DNA of 64,000 nucleotides from Candidatus Poseidoniaceae archaeon (GCA_938030705.1 CALHIR010000003.1:1-64000); one strand, 5' to 3'. Positions 8,668 to 17,251 are shown, numbered from the stretch's first letter. Program-made: numbers and translations. Notes: a model not told the origin generated them from the sequence alone.

Positions 8668-9291
8668 ATGGCCCAGCAACTCCGGATCGATGTGCGCCTT
8701 CCCCAAGGGCACTGGGCTGGAGATGTCACGAGGGACCACCCTTCGGCCACATTACGAATTGAGCAGCACATGCCGCTGAGTAAAGGCCGAGGAACGGCGA
8801 GGTGCTGGAGCAACGAAGACATCCATGCGACCGTTCGGGAGCACACGGGCATCGACAAATGCACCGACCCAGAAGAGGGGCGGTTTTCGGTGGACATTTC
8901 TGCGGGCGGAGGAGGATTCTTGCGTCCGCTTGTCGACCTAGGCGTTGTTCCACGCACACCGTTTGAAGTGCGAGACGGCTGGGTTGAGTGGACCGTGGAA
9001 GGCACCCGAGAAACGATGAGGGAACTCGTGAACCGATTCCGCAGCGATGAAGTCCCCCACCGATTACTCTCAACCCGAAGCACAGGGGCTCGATTGTTGA
9101 CGCCTCGCCAGCGTGAGGTGTTTGAAGTCGCCTCCAGAGAAGGGTACTGGGATGTGCCACGTCGGATCAATCTGACCGAACTGGCTGGCTTACTCAACGT
9201 AGCAAAATCCACCCTGTCCAACCAACTCCAACGCATCGAATCGGCGGTCTTCCACGCCTTCACTGAGGAGATTCGTCGGCAGAGTGGCTAA
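8668..9291 (+). CDS. HTH-10 (Bat-like) transcriptional regulator
   Basis: The C-terminal 55 residues (LTPRQREVFEVASREGYWDV, then LTELAGLLNVAKSTLSNQLQ) are a classical HTH-10 helix-turn-helix of the haloarchaeal bacterio-opsin-activator type. The N-terminal 140 residues are a beta-rich sensor-like region with a GAGGGGFL-like glycine turn and no recognised ligand motif. An SD-like GAGGA precedes the ATG. The stop codon touches a composite palindrome that in turn touches the promoter of the BoxB-like gene, so this regulator plausibly controls that gene. That link is inferred from position only. Confidence 0.85.
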   Translation: MAQQLRIDVRLPQGHWAGDVTRDHPSATLRIEQHMPLSKGRGTARCWSNEDIHATVREHTGIDKCTDPEEGRFSVDISAGGGGFLRPLVDLGVVPRTPFEVRDGWVEWTVEGTRETMRELVNRFRSDEVPHRLLSTRSTGARLLTPRQREVFEVASREGYWDVPRRINLTELAGLLNVAKSTLSNQLQRIESAVFHAFTEEIRRQSG

Positions 9292-9313
9292 CATGTTCGG
9301 ACGAACATGTTCG
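9292..9313. promoter_or_regulatory. Composite palindromic operator upstream of the BoxB-like gene
   Basis: CATGTTCG-GA-CGAACATG (9292-9309) is a perfect 8+8 inverted repeat. It overlaps CGAACATGTTCG (9302-9313), itself a perfect 12-bp palindrome. The site therefore carries three alternating GTTCG/CGAAC half sites. It starts one base after the stop codon of the HTH-10 regulator and ends seven bases before a TATA-like box, the classic place for an archaeal activator or repressor site. Confidence 0.6.
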
Positions 9314-9317
9314 TAAA

Positions 9318-9330
9318 GGATATAAGGAGG
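9318..9330 (+). promoter_or_regulatory. TATA-like box with probable leaderless start for the BoxB-like gene
   Basis: GGATATAAGGAGG carries a TATA-like core about 27 nt before the ATG at 9350, so transcription would begin within a few bases of the start codon. The AAGGAGG within it is about 20 nt from the ATG, too far for a normal SD, and would probably not be in the transcript. Confidence 0.5.
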
Positions 9331-9349
9331 TCGGGGTTCACCCTCTGCC

Positions 9350-10510
9350 ATGGACAACCTACCGAAGACCTGGGATGACTGGATTGAGAACTTCAAAACC
9401 TGGCAAGATAACGTCGGTTACGACCGAGAATGGATGGGCGATTTTGACCTGTCCATCCAGTTTGACTGGGAGCGAGCAGGCGACGTAATTGAGTTCGGCG
9501 ATTACGCCGGCCGCACCAAGTGGGAACGTTCCCTCCAAGTCCCCCAACAAAGCATGCGCGATGCTTTGGTCAGCATGATCACCGTGCAAGGCGACACCGA
9601 ATTCGCTTCCGTGGAGCAACAACGACACCTCCTCGCCACCGCCCCTACCGATTACGACCGCTACGCTGCAGCCCGCATCATGGCTGAAGAACAGCGGCAC
9701 GGCTGGCAGATGGCCTACCTTCTCATGACGTACTTTGGCCAGCAAGGGCGACGTGAGGCGCAAAAACTTCTCGAGCGCAACGCTCAGGACGGTGACCGAC
9801 TGCTCGGCGCTTTCAACCGCCCCATGCCACACTGGCTGGACTTCTTTTGCTACACCATGTTCGTTGACCGAGACGGCAAATTCCAACTGGGCATGCTCTC
9901 CACCTCGGCCTTCAAGCCTCTCGCAGCCAGCATGGGCCCCATGCTCAAGGAGGAATCCTTCCACTTGGGCACCGGCTCAAACGGACTACGCCGTATCATC
10001 AAGGCCGGCGTGATTCCCTTGGACATGCTCCAGCGTTACATCAACAAGTGGGTTTCCACCGCCCACGACCTGTTTGGCGTGGATGGATCTTCCTCGGCAC
10101 ACTGGGCTTATGTCTGGGGCATTAAAGGACGATGGGACGAACGCAAAAAACTCGAAGCCGGCCACGAAGTGTCCAAGGAAACCCTCAACGAAGAAGCTCG
10201 CCAGCACTACCACGAGGAAATCGTCGCCGAAGTGCGCAAGTTGTGTGGCTACCTCCCCGAGGGCGCTGCCGACTTGTACGTGCCTCACGAGAATTTCCAT
10301 CGAGAGATTGGCCACTTCAAGCGCCAACGATACACCGTTGAAGGCACCTTGTTCGAAGGCTCAGACGACGAATGGACGACCTACATCGCCGAGCACCTCC
10401 CGACGGCGCAAGATGAGGAAGATCTGAAAGAACTCTTCAAGCAGCAATGGGTGGCTGAAAAGCCAATGACGGCCCGCCAAATCGCCTCCGGCATCGGTGC
10501 CAGCGTTTGA
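9350..10510 (+). CDS. BoxB/PaaA-type diiron aromatic acyl-CoA epoxidase
   Basis: A ferritin-like diiron oxygenase of 386 aa. The paired ligand motifs are MAEEQRHGWQM (about residue 105) and KEESFHLGTG (about residue 205). The stretches LGAFNRPMPHWLDFFCYTMF, DRDGKFQLGMLSTSAFKPLA and DLFGVDGSSSAHWAY resemble BoxB, the oxygenase subunit of benzoyl-CoA 2,3-epoxidase, more than PaaA. Such enzymes add one oxygen atom from O2 across the aromatic ring of a CoA thioester. It is shorter than usual BoxB (about 470 aa). The reductase subunit BoxA is not seen nearby. Neighbours include its likely regulator upstream, an unknown 178-aa partner, and a hydroxyacyl-CoA dehydrogenase and PaaG-like isomerase a few kb away. 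Exact substrate is unknown. Confidence 0.8.
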   Translation: MDNLPKTWDDWIENFKTWQDNVGYDREWMGDFDLSIQFDWERAGDVIEFGDYAGRTKWERSLQVPQQSMRDALVSMITVQGDTEFASVEQQRHLLATAPTDYDRYAAARIMAEEQRHGWQMAYLLMTYFGQQGRREAQKLLERNAQDGDRLLGAFNRPMPHWLDFFCYTMFVDRDGKFQLGMLSTSAFKPLAASMGPMLKEESFHLGTGSNGLRRIIKAGVIPLDMLQRYINKWVSTAHDLFGVDGSSSAHWAYVWGIKGRWDERKKLEAGHEVSKETLNEEARQHYHEEIVAEVRKLCGYLPEGAADLYVPHENFHREIGHFKRQRYTVEGTLFEGSDDEWTTYIAEHLPTAQDEEDLKELFKQQWVAEKPMTARQIASGIGASV

Positions 10511-10526
10511 TTGCGAGGTGGACTGT

Positions 10527-11063
10527 ATGATCCCCGTCGCCCTCTACGGCGTTGACGCCGAGATGTGTGAACGTTTTTTTGAAGACCTGCCTGGTTTGGT
10601 GACCGACGCTTACGAAGACCGTTCTTACATCGAATCACTTTACGCCGTGCAGGCTGAACAGTCGATTGAACACATCAGCATCGCCGACCAGTGGGCTGAC
10701 CGCACCCCCTTCGCTTGGCCAGAGGACATCGTGAACGAAGTTGAGATGGTGCTTCGAACCACCAACTACCCCGATGTCTCCTTGCTTGAGCACCTGATGA
10801 CCCTCGACGGTGTTGACGCCCAACGTATTTCGGAATGGATGCACTTCTCTACCAACCTCTTCCCCATCTATTCTGAAAAAGCGTGCCAAGCGCTCCAAAA
10901 AATGGGTCTCGATACACCCTACAGACCAGATGACATCGCCAGTTATGGTCTGTATGTCAACAGAATTGAAGGACTCAAGCTCCACGCCCCAGCAGCAGGA
11001 CTACCGGAAATCGGGCTCCCCCGAACCCGCATGCTGCAGTTGGGTTTGGAGCGATTTGAATGA
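10527..11063 (+). CDS. Unrecognised 178-aa partner of the BoxB-like oxygenase
   Basis: Not a family I recognise. The protein is soluble, acidic and mostly helical, with no Cys cluster or nucleotide motif. ATG at 10527 (MIPVALYGVD) is preceded by GAGGTGG and is preferred over the track start inside the oxygenase gene. It begins 17 nt after the oxygenase stop, and its own end overlaps the EamA transporter start (ATGA), so the three are probably co-transcribed. A small effector or assembly role for the oxygenase is possible but is only an inference from linkage. Confidence 0.7.
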   Translation: MIPVALYGVDAEMCERFFEDLPGLVTDAYEDRSYIESLYAVQAEQSIEHISIADQWADRTPFAWPEDIVNEVEMVLRTTNYPDVSLLEHLMTLDGVDAQRISEWMHFSTNLFPIYSEKACQALQKMGLDTPYRPDDIASYGLYVNRIEGLKLHAPAAGLPEIGLPRTRMLQLGLERFE

Positions 11064-11983
11064 ACAACTTCAGCGTTCATGCCAAACTGGTGCTCGTAGC
11101 GGCCATCTGGGGCCTTGGCTGGCCTGCGGGCCGCGTCGTCGCCACGGAGTTGCCCCCCATCGGATCGGCCTGGATTCGGTACGTGATGGTGGTGGCCATG
11201 TTTCTGGCCTACCTCAAGTGGTCCCGGCAGTGGGTTCTCCCCTCCAGAACTCAATGGAAGCAGGTGGCCTTAATCGGCCTGTTTTCGACGTTCATGTACC
11301 AGTCCTTGTTCATGTACGGCATGGGCTACACCGCTGCAGGGGATGCATCATTGATGATCACGTTCAATCCACTGTTCACCGCTTTTCTCGCCGTCTTCTT
11401 CCTGGATGAGCGATTAACATGGCGCCTGCTGACAGGACTCGGGCTCGCCGCGACGGGTGTCGCCGTGCTCTTTCTGGCCTCACCAAACACCGAGATCCCA
11501 GAGATTGAGCGATGGATTGGGAACGCTTTCATCGCAGGGGCGGCTTTGGCCTGGGCGGGCTCAACCATTGTCATGAAACGCGTGATGACGCAAACGCCCG
11601 ATGATGCAACCTCCCCGTTGAGCCCCCTTCACCTTACCGTGTGGTCGTCCGTGGTCGGTCTGCTCATCCTTTCTCCATGGGCTGGTATCGAAGCCTTGGA
11701 CGCCGAGTGGACCATGCCGACGGCTGAGGCCTGGCTTGGGATTGTATTCTTGGCCGTATTTTCCACCGTCTTGTCCTACGTTTGGTTCGCAGAAGGCATT
11801 CGAATCATCGGTGCGGGGCCTGCTGCGTTTTACGTCTATCTTGTCCCGCCCTTTGGCATACTTGGGGGGTGGCTTCTGTTGGGTGAACAACTCGGACCCT
11901 CCTTGATGGTGGCGTTCTCCTTGATCGTTGGCGGTGTGGTATTGGCGCAGTCAAAACAGAAAGGCACCGGACAAGCATCATGA
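11060..11983 (+). CDS. EamA/DMT-family membrane transporter
   Basis: A 307-aa protein with about ten hydrophobic helices arranged as two EamA repeats. The first begins with KLVLVAAIWGLGWPAGRVV and PPIGSAWIRYVMVV, and the second with AALAWAGSTIVMKRV. This is typical of drug/metabolite superfamily carriers for small organic solutes. It overlaps the preceding gene by four nucleotides. Its place behind the oxygenase gene suggests uptake or efflux of a pathway substrate or product, but substrate cannot be read from the sequence. Confidence 0.88.
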   Translation: MNNFSVHAKLVLVAAIWGLGWPAGRVVATELPPIGSAWIRYVMVVAMFLAYLKWSRQWVLPSRTQWKQVALIGLFSTFMYQSLFMYGMGYTAAGDASLMITFNPLFTAFLAVFFLDERLTWRLLTGLGLAATGVAVLFLASPNTEIPEIERWIGNAFIAGAALAWAGSTIVMKRVMTQTPDDATSPLSPLHLTVWSSVVGLLILSPWAGIEALDAEWTMPTAEAWLGIVFLAVFSTVLSYVWFAEGIRIIGAGPAAFYVYLVPPFGILGGWLLLGEQLGPSLMVAFSLIVGGVVLAQSKQKGTGQAS

Positions 11984-12005
11984 AGGGGAGGCTGCTCCTC
12001 TAACC

Positions 12006-12896
12006 ATGGCCATTGAACGCGTAGCCGTGATTGGGGCAGGTACCATGGGCGCAGGTATTGCTCAAGTGTGCGCTCAAGCCGGATGGCAAACCAATCTTTA
12101 CGACGCCTTCCCAGAGGGGCTCGAGCGTGGCATGGAACGTATTGCGGCGTTTTGGGAGAAAGGCATTGCTCGTGGAAAAACCACGCCCAAACAACGGGAC
12201 GAGTGGTCTGCGAACTTGACAGCTGTCGCCGATATGTCCATCGCCGTTGGCGAGGCAGATTTGGTGATTGAAGCCGTTCCTGAACTTCCAGACCTCAAAC
12301 ACCGCATCTTTGCTCAATTGGACGAACTCGCCCCCGAACACGCTATCCTTGGAACCAACACCTCATCGCTTTCCATCGCCGATATCGCAGGTGCTACAAA
12401 CAATCCCGAGCGCGTGATTGGCATGCATTTCTTCAATCCCGTCCCCATCATGAAATTGCTCGAGCTGGTGCGCCACGACCGCACCTCCGACGCCACGGTG
12501 GCCATCGCCGAGGCGGCCGGCGAGGCGATGGGGAAAACCACCATCCTCGTGAAAGACGTCCCTGGATTCGCGACCAGCCGCCTGGGTGTCGTGTTGGGGA
12601 ACGAAGCCATTCGGATGCTCGCTGACGGTGTAGCGAGTGCCAAAGACATTGACACCGCGATGGTCCTTGGCTACAAGCACCCGATGGGACCACTGGCGTT
12701 GACCGACCTCGTGGGTTTGGATGTACGCCGAGATATTTTGTTGAATCTTCAACGCTCGTTCGACGACGACGCTTACGCACCTCATCCGCTCCTGGAGCAC
12801 CTCGTGGCGGAAGGACGACTTGGAAAGAAGTCGGGGAAGGGCATTTACGACTGGACCACCGGGCAGGCCGAGGAAACGGACCTCGGCGAGTATTAA
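12006..12896 (+). CDS. 3-hydroxyacyl-CoA (3-hydroxybutyryl-CoA) dehydrogenase
   Basis: NAD(P)-dependent oxidation of 3-hydroxyacyl-CoA to 3-ketoacyl-CoA. The Rossmann motif VAVIGAGTMGAGIAQVCAQAG is at the N-terminus; catalytic signature IGMHFFNPVPIMKLLELV near residue 137 and the C-terminal dimer domain GYKHPMGPLALTDLVGLD are clear. Length 296 aa fits the stand-alone PaaH/Hbd type. The ORF track begins upstream in the EamA gene; ATG at 12006 is the right start and follows GGGGAGG. It could serve ordinary beta-oxidation or the lower part of an aromatic acyl-CoA pathway, given its neighbours. Confidence 0.92.
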   Translation: MAIERVAVIGAGTMGAGIAQVCAQAGWQTNLYDAFPEGLERGMERIAAFWEKGIARGKTTPKQRDEWSANLTAVADMSIAVGEADLVIEAVPELPDLKHRIFAQLDELAPEHAILGTNTSSLSIADIAGATNNPERVIGMHFFNPVPIMKLLELVRHDRTSDATVAIAEAAGEAMGKTTILVKDVPGFATSRLGVVLGNEAIRMLADGVASAKDIDTAMVLGYKHPMGPLALTDLVGLDVRRDILLNLQRSFDDDAYAPHPLLEHLVAEGRLGKKSGKGIYDWTTGQAEETDLGEY

Positions 12897-12932
12897 GCCA
12901 AACATCAAGTAGAGCCATTGAGATTGGGGCCC

Positions 12933-13808
12933 ATGAGCCAGCCGAACATGACCCCTTGGGGCGCCATCGTTGATGCCGTCGAAAACCAAGCAGACGTACC
13001 CAGTTCACCCGGCGCATCACAGGCCGAGATCTCTGGGCCATCGCCGGCCATGATGCAACAGATTACCCCCCAAATGGTGGAAGCCGGCTACCAACCGGGC
13101 ATGCATAGCCAGAGCGTTGTGGTTGCCGAGAAAAAAGGACCAAAGGTTCCCATGATCATCGCGGCCATCTTCCTCGTAGTCGGCATTCTAGGCCTCGCAA
13201 TAGGCGGTATTGCAGGCGCCGCCTTGGAAGAAACGCTGGAGGGCATTGAAACAGGACCTTACACCGTTGATCATGTGCCTGAGGAAGCACTCATTCATAC
13301 CGACGACGATGATGCAGGTGAAATGGGATCCTACTTGCTGATTTCTGGCGACCCAAAGATCGATGAAAACAACAACGGCGTCCCTGATGTCTGCGATGCT
13401 TTGGGTCCACTGAGCATCACCGATGCTGACGGCGACGATATCAGTGAGCGTGTGGCCACCATTGATTGCGCAAAAGATTGGGATTACTTCGACATCGAAG
13501 ACCACGTTGTGGTTGGCGTCATCTGCAACACCCTCGAAGATCAAGATCATGGAACCAAGGCCCGCAACGAATGTGAAAAAGGAGAAGAAATCTTTGTCTC
13601 AAACAGCAACAATGTTTCGATGAAGGTCGTGGATTTGGACGCCATGTTCATTCCCATCATGGAGGAGATCATAGGAGAAGGTGCGCTGATGGGCGCCTCC
13701 TTTATCGCAGGTTGCTGTTCAATTTGTGGCGGGCTTATCGCCCTCATTGTCGGCCTCACGCGATTTGGCGGCAACAAGGAGCCAGCCGTCCACTACCAGA
13801 TTCGCTGA
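12933..13808 (+). CDS. Unrecognised membrane-anchored protein with two hydrophobic segments
   Basis: Predicted layout: a 65-residue Pro/Gln-rich N-terminal region, a transmembrane helix (VPMIIAAIFLVVGILGLAIGG, slightly trimmed) near residue 75, an acidic loop of about 140 residues with paired Cys (DVCDALG, TIDCAKDW, GVICNT, NECEKGEE), and a second helix rich in Cys/Gly (SFIAGCCSICGGLIALIVGL) near residue 265. ENNNGVPDVCDALG recalls calcium-binding EF-like loops. The large acidic domain is probably outside the cell with disulfides. ATG at 12933 is preferred to the TTG at 12918. No family recognised. Confidence 0.7.
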   Translation: MSQPNMTPWGAIVDAVENQADVPSSPGASQAEISGPSPAMMQQITPQMVEAGYQPGMHSQSVVVAEKKGPKVPMIIAAIFLVVGILGLAIGGIAGAALEETLEGIETGPYTVDHVPEEALIHTDDDDAGEMGSYLLISGDPKIDENNNGVPDVCDALGPLSITDADGDDISERVATIDCAKDWDYFDIEDHVVVGVICNTLEDQDHGTKARNECEKGEEIFVSNSNNVSMKVVDLDAMFIPIMEEIIGEGALMGASFIAGCCSICGGLIALIVGLTRFGGNKEPAVHYQIR

Positions 13809-13809
13809 T

Positions 13810-14589
13810 TTAATCGAACGACGGTTGTCGCTTCTCAAGGAAGGCAGCTACACCTTCTTTGAAGGCCTCGGTGGTGCCAGCCGCTTCAATGAGCGTTCGC
13901 TCGTGGTCAAGGTGGGTTGAGAAATCGTTGTCCGTTTGCACGTGCAAAAGGTGCTTGGTCGCTTCCTTGGTGTGGGCCCCCCATGAGGACCAAACGGTGG
14001 CCAAGGCGATGGCGGTCTCCATCAGCGAATCAGGTTCAACAATGACGTCGATGGCCCCGTACTCATGGGCTTCACGGCCCGACCACACTTCGTTCTGCAT
14101 GAAAAAGCGACGAGCGCGTTGCTCGCCAACAAGACGAGGAAGAAGCCAAGTGGTTCCACCGTCCGGTGAAAGGCCCATGCCTGCGTAGGACGCCGCCATT
14201 CGGGCGTCGTTGGTGCCAACGCGAGCATCACAGGCGAGAGCGAGGCCGAGACCGCCCCCCGCCGACACACCGTTGAGGGCAGCCACCACTATCGTTGACG
14301 ACGTTCGCATGCGCTGAAGCAGAGGGTGAAGCACACCGGTCAGATTGCGAATCAACTCTGGTGCTGAATTTGATTCAATCGAATCTTGGAAGGCGTTGAT
14401 GTCGGCTCCAGCCGAGAAGAAGCGCCCGTCACCTGTCAGTACGATGGCCTTGGTTTGAGCATCTTTGAGACCGTCATCAATGGCCTGGGCAATCATCGGC
14501 AAAAACGCCATGGAAAACGATTGGGTTGAAGCCTGACCCGCCATTTTGATGAGACGAATGTGGTCGTGTTGCTCGATCTCAACCGCCAT
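13810..14589 (-). CDS. PaaG-like enoyl-CoA isomerase/hydratase
   Basis: Crotonase-fold enzyme, 259 aa. Oxyanion motifs are FFSAGADINAF (about residue 60) and NGVSAGGGLGLALACDARVG (about residue 105). GMGLSPDGGTTWLLPRLVG keeps an Asp where hydratases have the second Glu and resembles PaaG, which isomerises the 1,2-epoxide of phenylacetyl-CoA to an oxepin. The first catalytic Glu position is replaced by Gly-Leu, arguing against simple hydratase activity. Gene lies nine bases after the aldehyde dehydrogenase in the same direction, so the two form an operon. A propionyl/PaaG-type role with the BoxB-like oxygenase is an attractive inference. Confidence 0.82.
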   Translation of the reverse strand: MAVEIEQHDHIRLIKMAGQASTQSFSMAFLPMIAQAIDDGLKDAQTKAIVLTGDGRFFSAGADINAFQDSIESNSAPELIRNLTGVLHPLLQRMRTSSTIVVAALNGVSAGGGLGLALACDARVGTNDARMAASYAGMGLSPDGGTTWLLPRLVGEQRARRFFMQNEVWSGREAHEYGAIDVIVEPDSLMETAIALATVWSSWGAHTKEATKHLLHVQTDNDFSTHLDHERTLIEAAGTTEAFKEGVAAFLEKRQPSFD

Positions 14590-14598
14590 GCCCCCACC

Positions 14599-16035
14599 TC
14601 ACAATTTGACGTTGACGTTCTTTACCTTCGTGTAGAACCGAAGGGCGTCTTGGCTTTGCTCCACGCCGATGCCGGAGTGCTTCCAACCGGTGAAGGCCGT
14701 TTGCGGGAAGGTGATGGGGTACTCGTTGATGGAAACCATACCGCACTCCAAATCCCGTGCCATCTTATGGGCCCGGCTCAAATCATTGGTCCACACACCG
14801 TTGAGGAGACCAAAGGGTGTATCGTTGGCCAGCTCAAGTGCCTCTTCGTCAGAAGAAAAGGAAGTAACGGCGAGCACGGGTCCAAAGAGTTCGTCTTGGA
14901 ACAAGAGGTGGGACCTGTCCACACCGGTAACCACGGTTGCTTCCATGAAGGCACCGTCCCGGTCCAAGGGTTTCCCACCGAGAGCCAAGCTTCCGCCTTC
15001 GGCGAGACCGGCTTCCAACTTCTCGAGCACCTCCGCTCGATGGCGCTCGTGAACCAAACTGCCCATACGAACACCTTCCTCCATTCCTGGGCCCACGGGC
15101 CACTTCGAAACTTCAGCACAAACGGCCTCAACCAAATCATCGTGAACATCCTCATGCACCAACAATCGGGAACCTGCCCAACACATTTGTCCGGCGTTCA
15201 TGAAGATACCAAAACAGATGGCTTTGGCGGCATACCGCAAATTCGCATCGGGGAAGACGATGTTAGCGCCTTTCCCTCCAAGTTCAAGCGTGACGGGCGT
15301 CAACTGTTCGCTGGCCTTGGCCATGACCGTTTTTCCGGTCGGCACACCGCCCGTGAGGACGACACCGTCAACACTAGCATGGCCGGCCAAAGCGTCACCC
15401 GCCAAGGCCCCCGAGCCGGTCAATACTTGCAAAACGCCTGCTGGAAGGCCTGTCTCCGCTTCATCAATGGCCTTGCCCCATGCAAGCAAGGAGAGCGGGG
15501 TCCATGAAGCGGGCTTGGCGATGACCGTGCAGCCAGCAGCCAGGGCTGGAGCAATCGAACGCAAGGCCAGTTGCAGCGGGAAGTTCCACGGAACGATGTG
15601 AGCGGTGACGCCCAAGGGTTGACGAAGGGTGTAGTTCAAGCGAGGACCAGGCACTGGAATGGTGCTGCCTTCGATTTTATCGGATAGACCGGCGAAATAT
15701 TCCAACGTCCAGGCACCGTAGCGGATTTCAGAAAGCGCTTCACGGAAGGTTTTGCCATTATTTGAGGATTCAATCACGGCCAACTCCTTGGCCTTGGCGT
15801 AGGTGACGGCCGCCATTTTGTTGAGAATACGACCCCGTTGAGCAGGGTCCATGGCTTTCCAATCGGCGTTGTTCAACGCTTCACGAGAAGCCTCTACGCA
15901 CCGGTTGACGTCCCCAACCGTCGCCTTCGGCACCGTTCCCATCACCTCGCCTGTTGCGGGATTGAGTACGTCGCTGGTTTCTCCGTTCTCTGCAGCGCAC
16001 CATTCACCGGCAATCCACATCTGTTCTTCGGCCAT
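14599..16035 (-). CDS. NAD(P)-dependent aldehyde dehydrogenase
   Basis: Full-length ALDH superfamily member (478 aa from ATG at 16035, MAEEQMWIAGEW; the track start adds 21 implausible residues). NAD-binding motif IVPWNFPLQLALRSIAPAL, catalytic Glu in VTLELGGKGANIVF, catalytic Cys in FMNAGQMCWAGSRLL, and the C-terminal GWKHSGIGVEQ are all intact. It converts an aldehyde to an acid. The substrate is unknown, but the operon with a PaaG-like isomerase and the nearby BoxB-like oxygenase suggest a semialdehyde from ring cleavage; a betaine- or fatty-aldehyde role is also possible. Confidence 0.92.
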   Translation of the reverse strand: MAEEQMWIAGEWCAAENGETSDVLNPATGEVMGTVPKATVGDVNRCVEASREALNNADWKAMDPAQRGRILNKMAAVTYAKAKELAVIESSNNGKTFREALSEIRYGAWTLEYFAGLSDKIEGSTIPVPGPRLNYTLRQPLGVTAHIVPWNFPLQLALRSIAPALAAGCTVIAKPASWTPLSLLAWGKAIDEAETGLPAGVLQVLTGSGALAGDALAGHASVDGVVLTGGVPTGKTVMAKASEQLTPVTLELGGKGANIVFPDANLRYAAKAICFGIFMNAGQMCWAGSRLLVHEDVHDDLVEAVCAEVSKWPVGPGMEEGVRMGSLVHERHRAEVLEKLEAGLAEGGSLALGGKPLDRDGAFMEATVVTGVDRSHLLFQDELFGPVLAVTSFSSDEEALELANDTPFGLLNGVWTNDLSRAHKMARDLECGMVSINEYPITFPQTAFTGWKHSGIGVEQSQDALRFYTKVKNVNVKL

Positions 16036-16127
16036 GAAACTTCCAAGCCAACACGCTTCAAAGGGGCATCGGTGGAAGCCTCCGCCTTCAAACCTCAACC
16101 CGTCTGACCTTGGGCGGCAGAACCCTC

Positions 16128-16817
16128 ATGTGCCCGAGCGCTTTGGTGCTTCTCATGACCACGAGGGTGGGGATGGCGCAGCGTACCGCCCAAACCCTCT
16201 CTACGCGTCCGCCCCGTCTGCTCATCATCGCTGGTTCAACCGGTGTTGGGAAATCAACCGCAGCCGTGGGCGTCGCCCAACGAGCCGGGTTCACTCGCGT
16301 GATGTCAACCGACGCCATCCGCGAAATCATGCGAGCGACGGACACTGACCACGAACATGCAGCCCTCCATCGTTCCTCGTTCTCCAAAGGAAGCAGCGGG
16401 GAGCCGGTTCTCGATTGGAACGAAACATGCCTCGCCGTAGAGGCTGGTGTTTCGGCGACGTTGGAACGAGCCCGCCGTGAAGGCATTGACCTGTTGTTAG
16501 AAGGCGTTCACATCGTCCCAAGCGCTCGTCTCCTCAAGGCGTGGGAGGATGCAGGGGGCGTCGCCCTGGGCGTGGTCATGGTCGTCGATGAGGAGCGGGC
16601 CCACCAAGCGATGCTCAAATCACGAGATGCCCATTCCTACAGGAGATCGGACCGATACCTCGCAAATTTTGAGCGAATTCGTGCCATTCAAAGCGGTTTG
16701 ATCGAGCGAGCGAAAATCGCCAATTGGCCCGTTGTCGACCCGACACGTGTTGACAGCGATGTCGAGCGAATCTTCACCCTGCTCAATAGAGCCCTGCACC
16801 AACATCACGAGGATTGA
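16128..16817 (+). CDS. 2-phosphoglycerate-kinase-like P-loop kinase
   Basis: P-loop small-molecule kinase with Walker A GSTGVGKSTAA, then VMSTDAIREIMR and the lid-like region, matching archaeal 2-phosphoglycerate kinase, the first step of cyclic 2,3-diphosphoglycerate synthesis. In non-methanogens the role is uncertain. No cyclase gene is nearby. Several starts are possible: TTG 16110, ATG 16128, 16155 or 16173; the last would put the P-loop nearer the N-terminus. The 3 prime end overlaps the convergent pilin-like gene by 13 nt. Confidence 0.75.
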   Translation: MCPSALVLLMTTRVGMAQRTAQTLSTRPPRLLIIAGSTGVGKSTAAVGVAQRAGFTRVMSTDAIREIMRATDTDHEHAALHRSSFSKGSSGEPVLDWNETCLAVEAGVSATLERARREGIDLLLEGVHIVPSARLLKAWEDAGGVALGVVMVVDEERAHQAMLKSRDAHSYRRSDRYLANFERIRAIQSGLIERAKIANWPVVDPTRVDSDVERIFTLLNRALHQHHED

Positions 16818-17251
16818 ACATCCAAGGTGAAATTCACGTCGTAATTGAGCATCGCTTCGCCGTCTGAGACACCAAGTTCTGCGGCGACGGCGATGGTGCT
16901 GGCGTCCACCCGAGTCAACACCATGTTGGTCAGCTTGATTTCAACGCCCCGAAGTTCACCGTGATGGAGCAGGTCGTCGTGGACCGTATCAAAACTCAAT
17001 TCAGCGGCTTCCATTGGCTCCAGGCCACCGCCCACCCACAAATCCATGCGTGATTGGGTCAGCGGCTGAATGCTCTCCAACACCTGATTGGTGGTATCGA
17101 TGACATCGTCCGAAGCGGCTTCATGAGGCAGGGTAAGTCCAGCGACCTTCACGCCAAAAATGGCCATTGACAACAACGACATGAGTAACACCACGCCGGT
17201 CGCAAGAAGCATCTGACCGGCTTGCGATTCACGCAGATTGGTGCTTTGCAT
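16805..17251 (-). CDS. Pilin-like single-span protein, last gene of pilus operon
   Basis: A 148-aa protein with a short N-terminus (LRESQAGQMLLATGVVLLMS) leading straight into one hydrophobic helix and then a beta-rich extracytoplasmic domain. That layout matches archaeal type IV pilin-like or pseudopilin proteins. No canonical class III prepilin peptidase site (KR-G before the helix) is obvious. Its ATG overlaps the stop of the preceding gene (TGATG), so it is translationally coupled to the pilus operon. It may be a minor pilin. Confidence 0.7.
   Translation of the reverse strand: MQSTNLRESQAGQMLLATGVVLLMSLLSMAIFGVKVAGLTLPHEAASDDVIDTTNQVLESIQPLTQSRMDLWVGGGLEPMEAAELSFDTVHDDLLHHGELRGVEIKLTNMVLTRVDASTIAVAAELGVSDGEAMLNYDVNFTLDVQSS

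Noticed and set aside
9302-9313. CGAACATGTTCG as a LexA/SOS box
   Set aside because: The Gram-positive SOS box has four bases between CGAAC and GTTCG, here there are two; no LexA or SOS gene is near.
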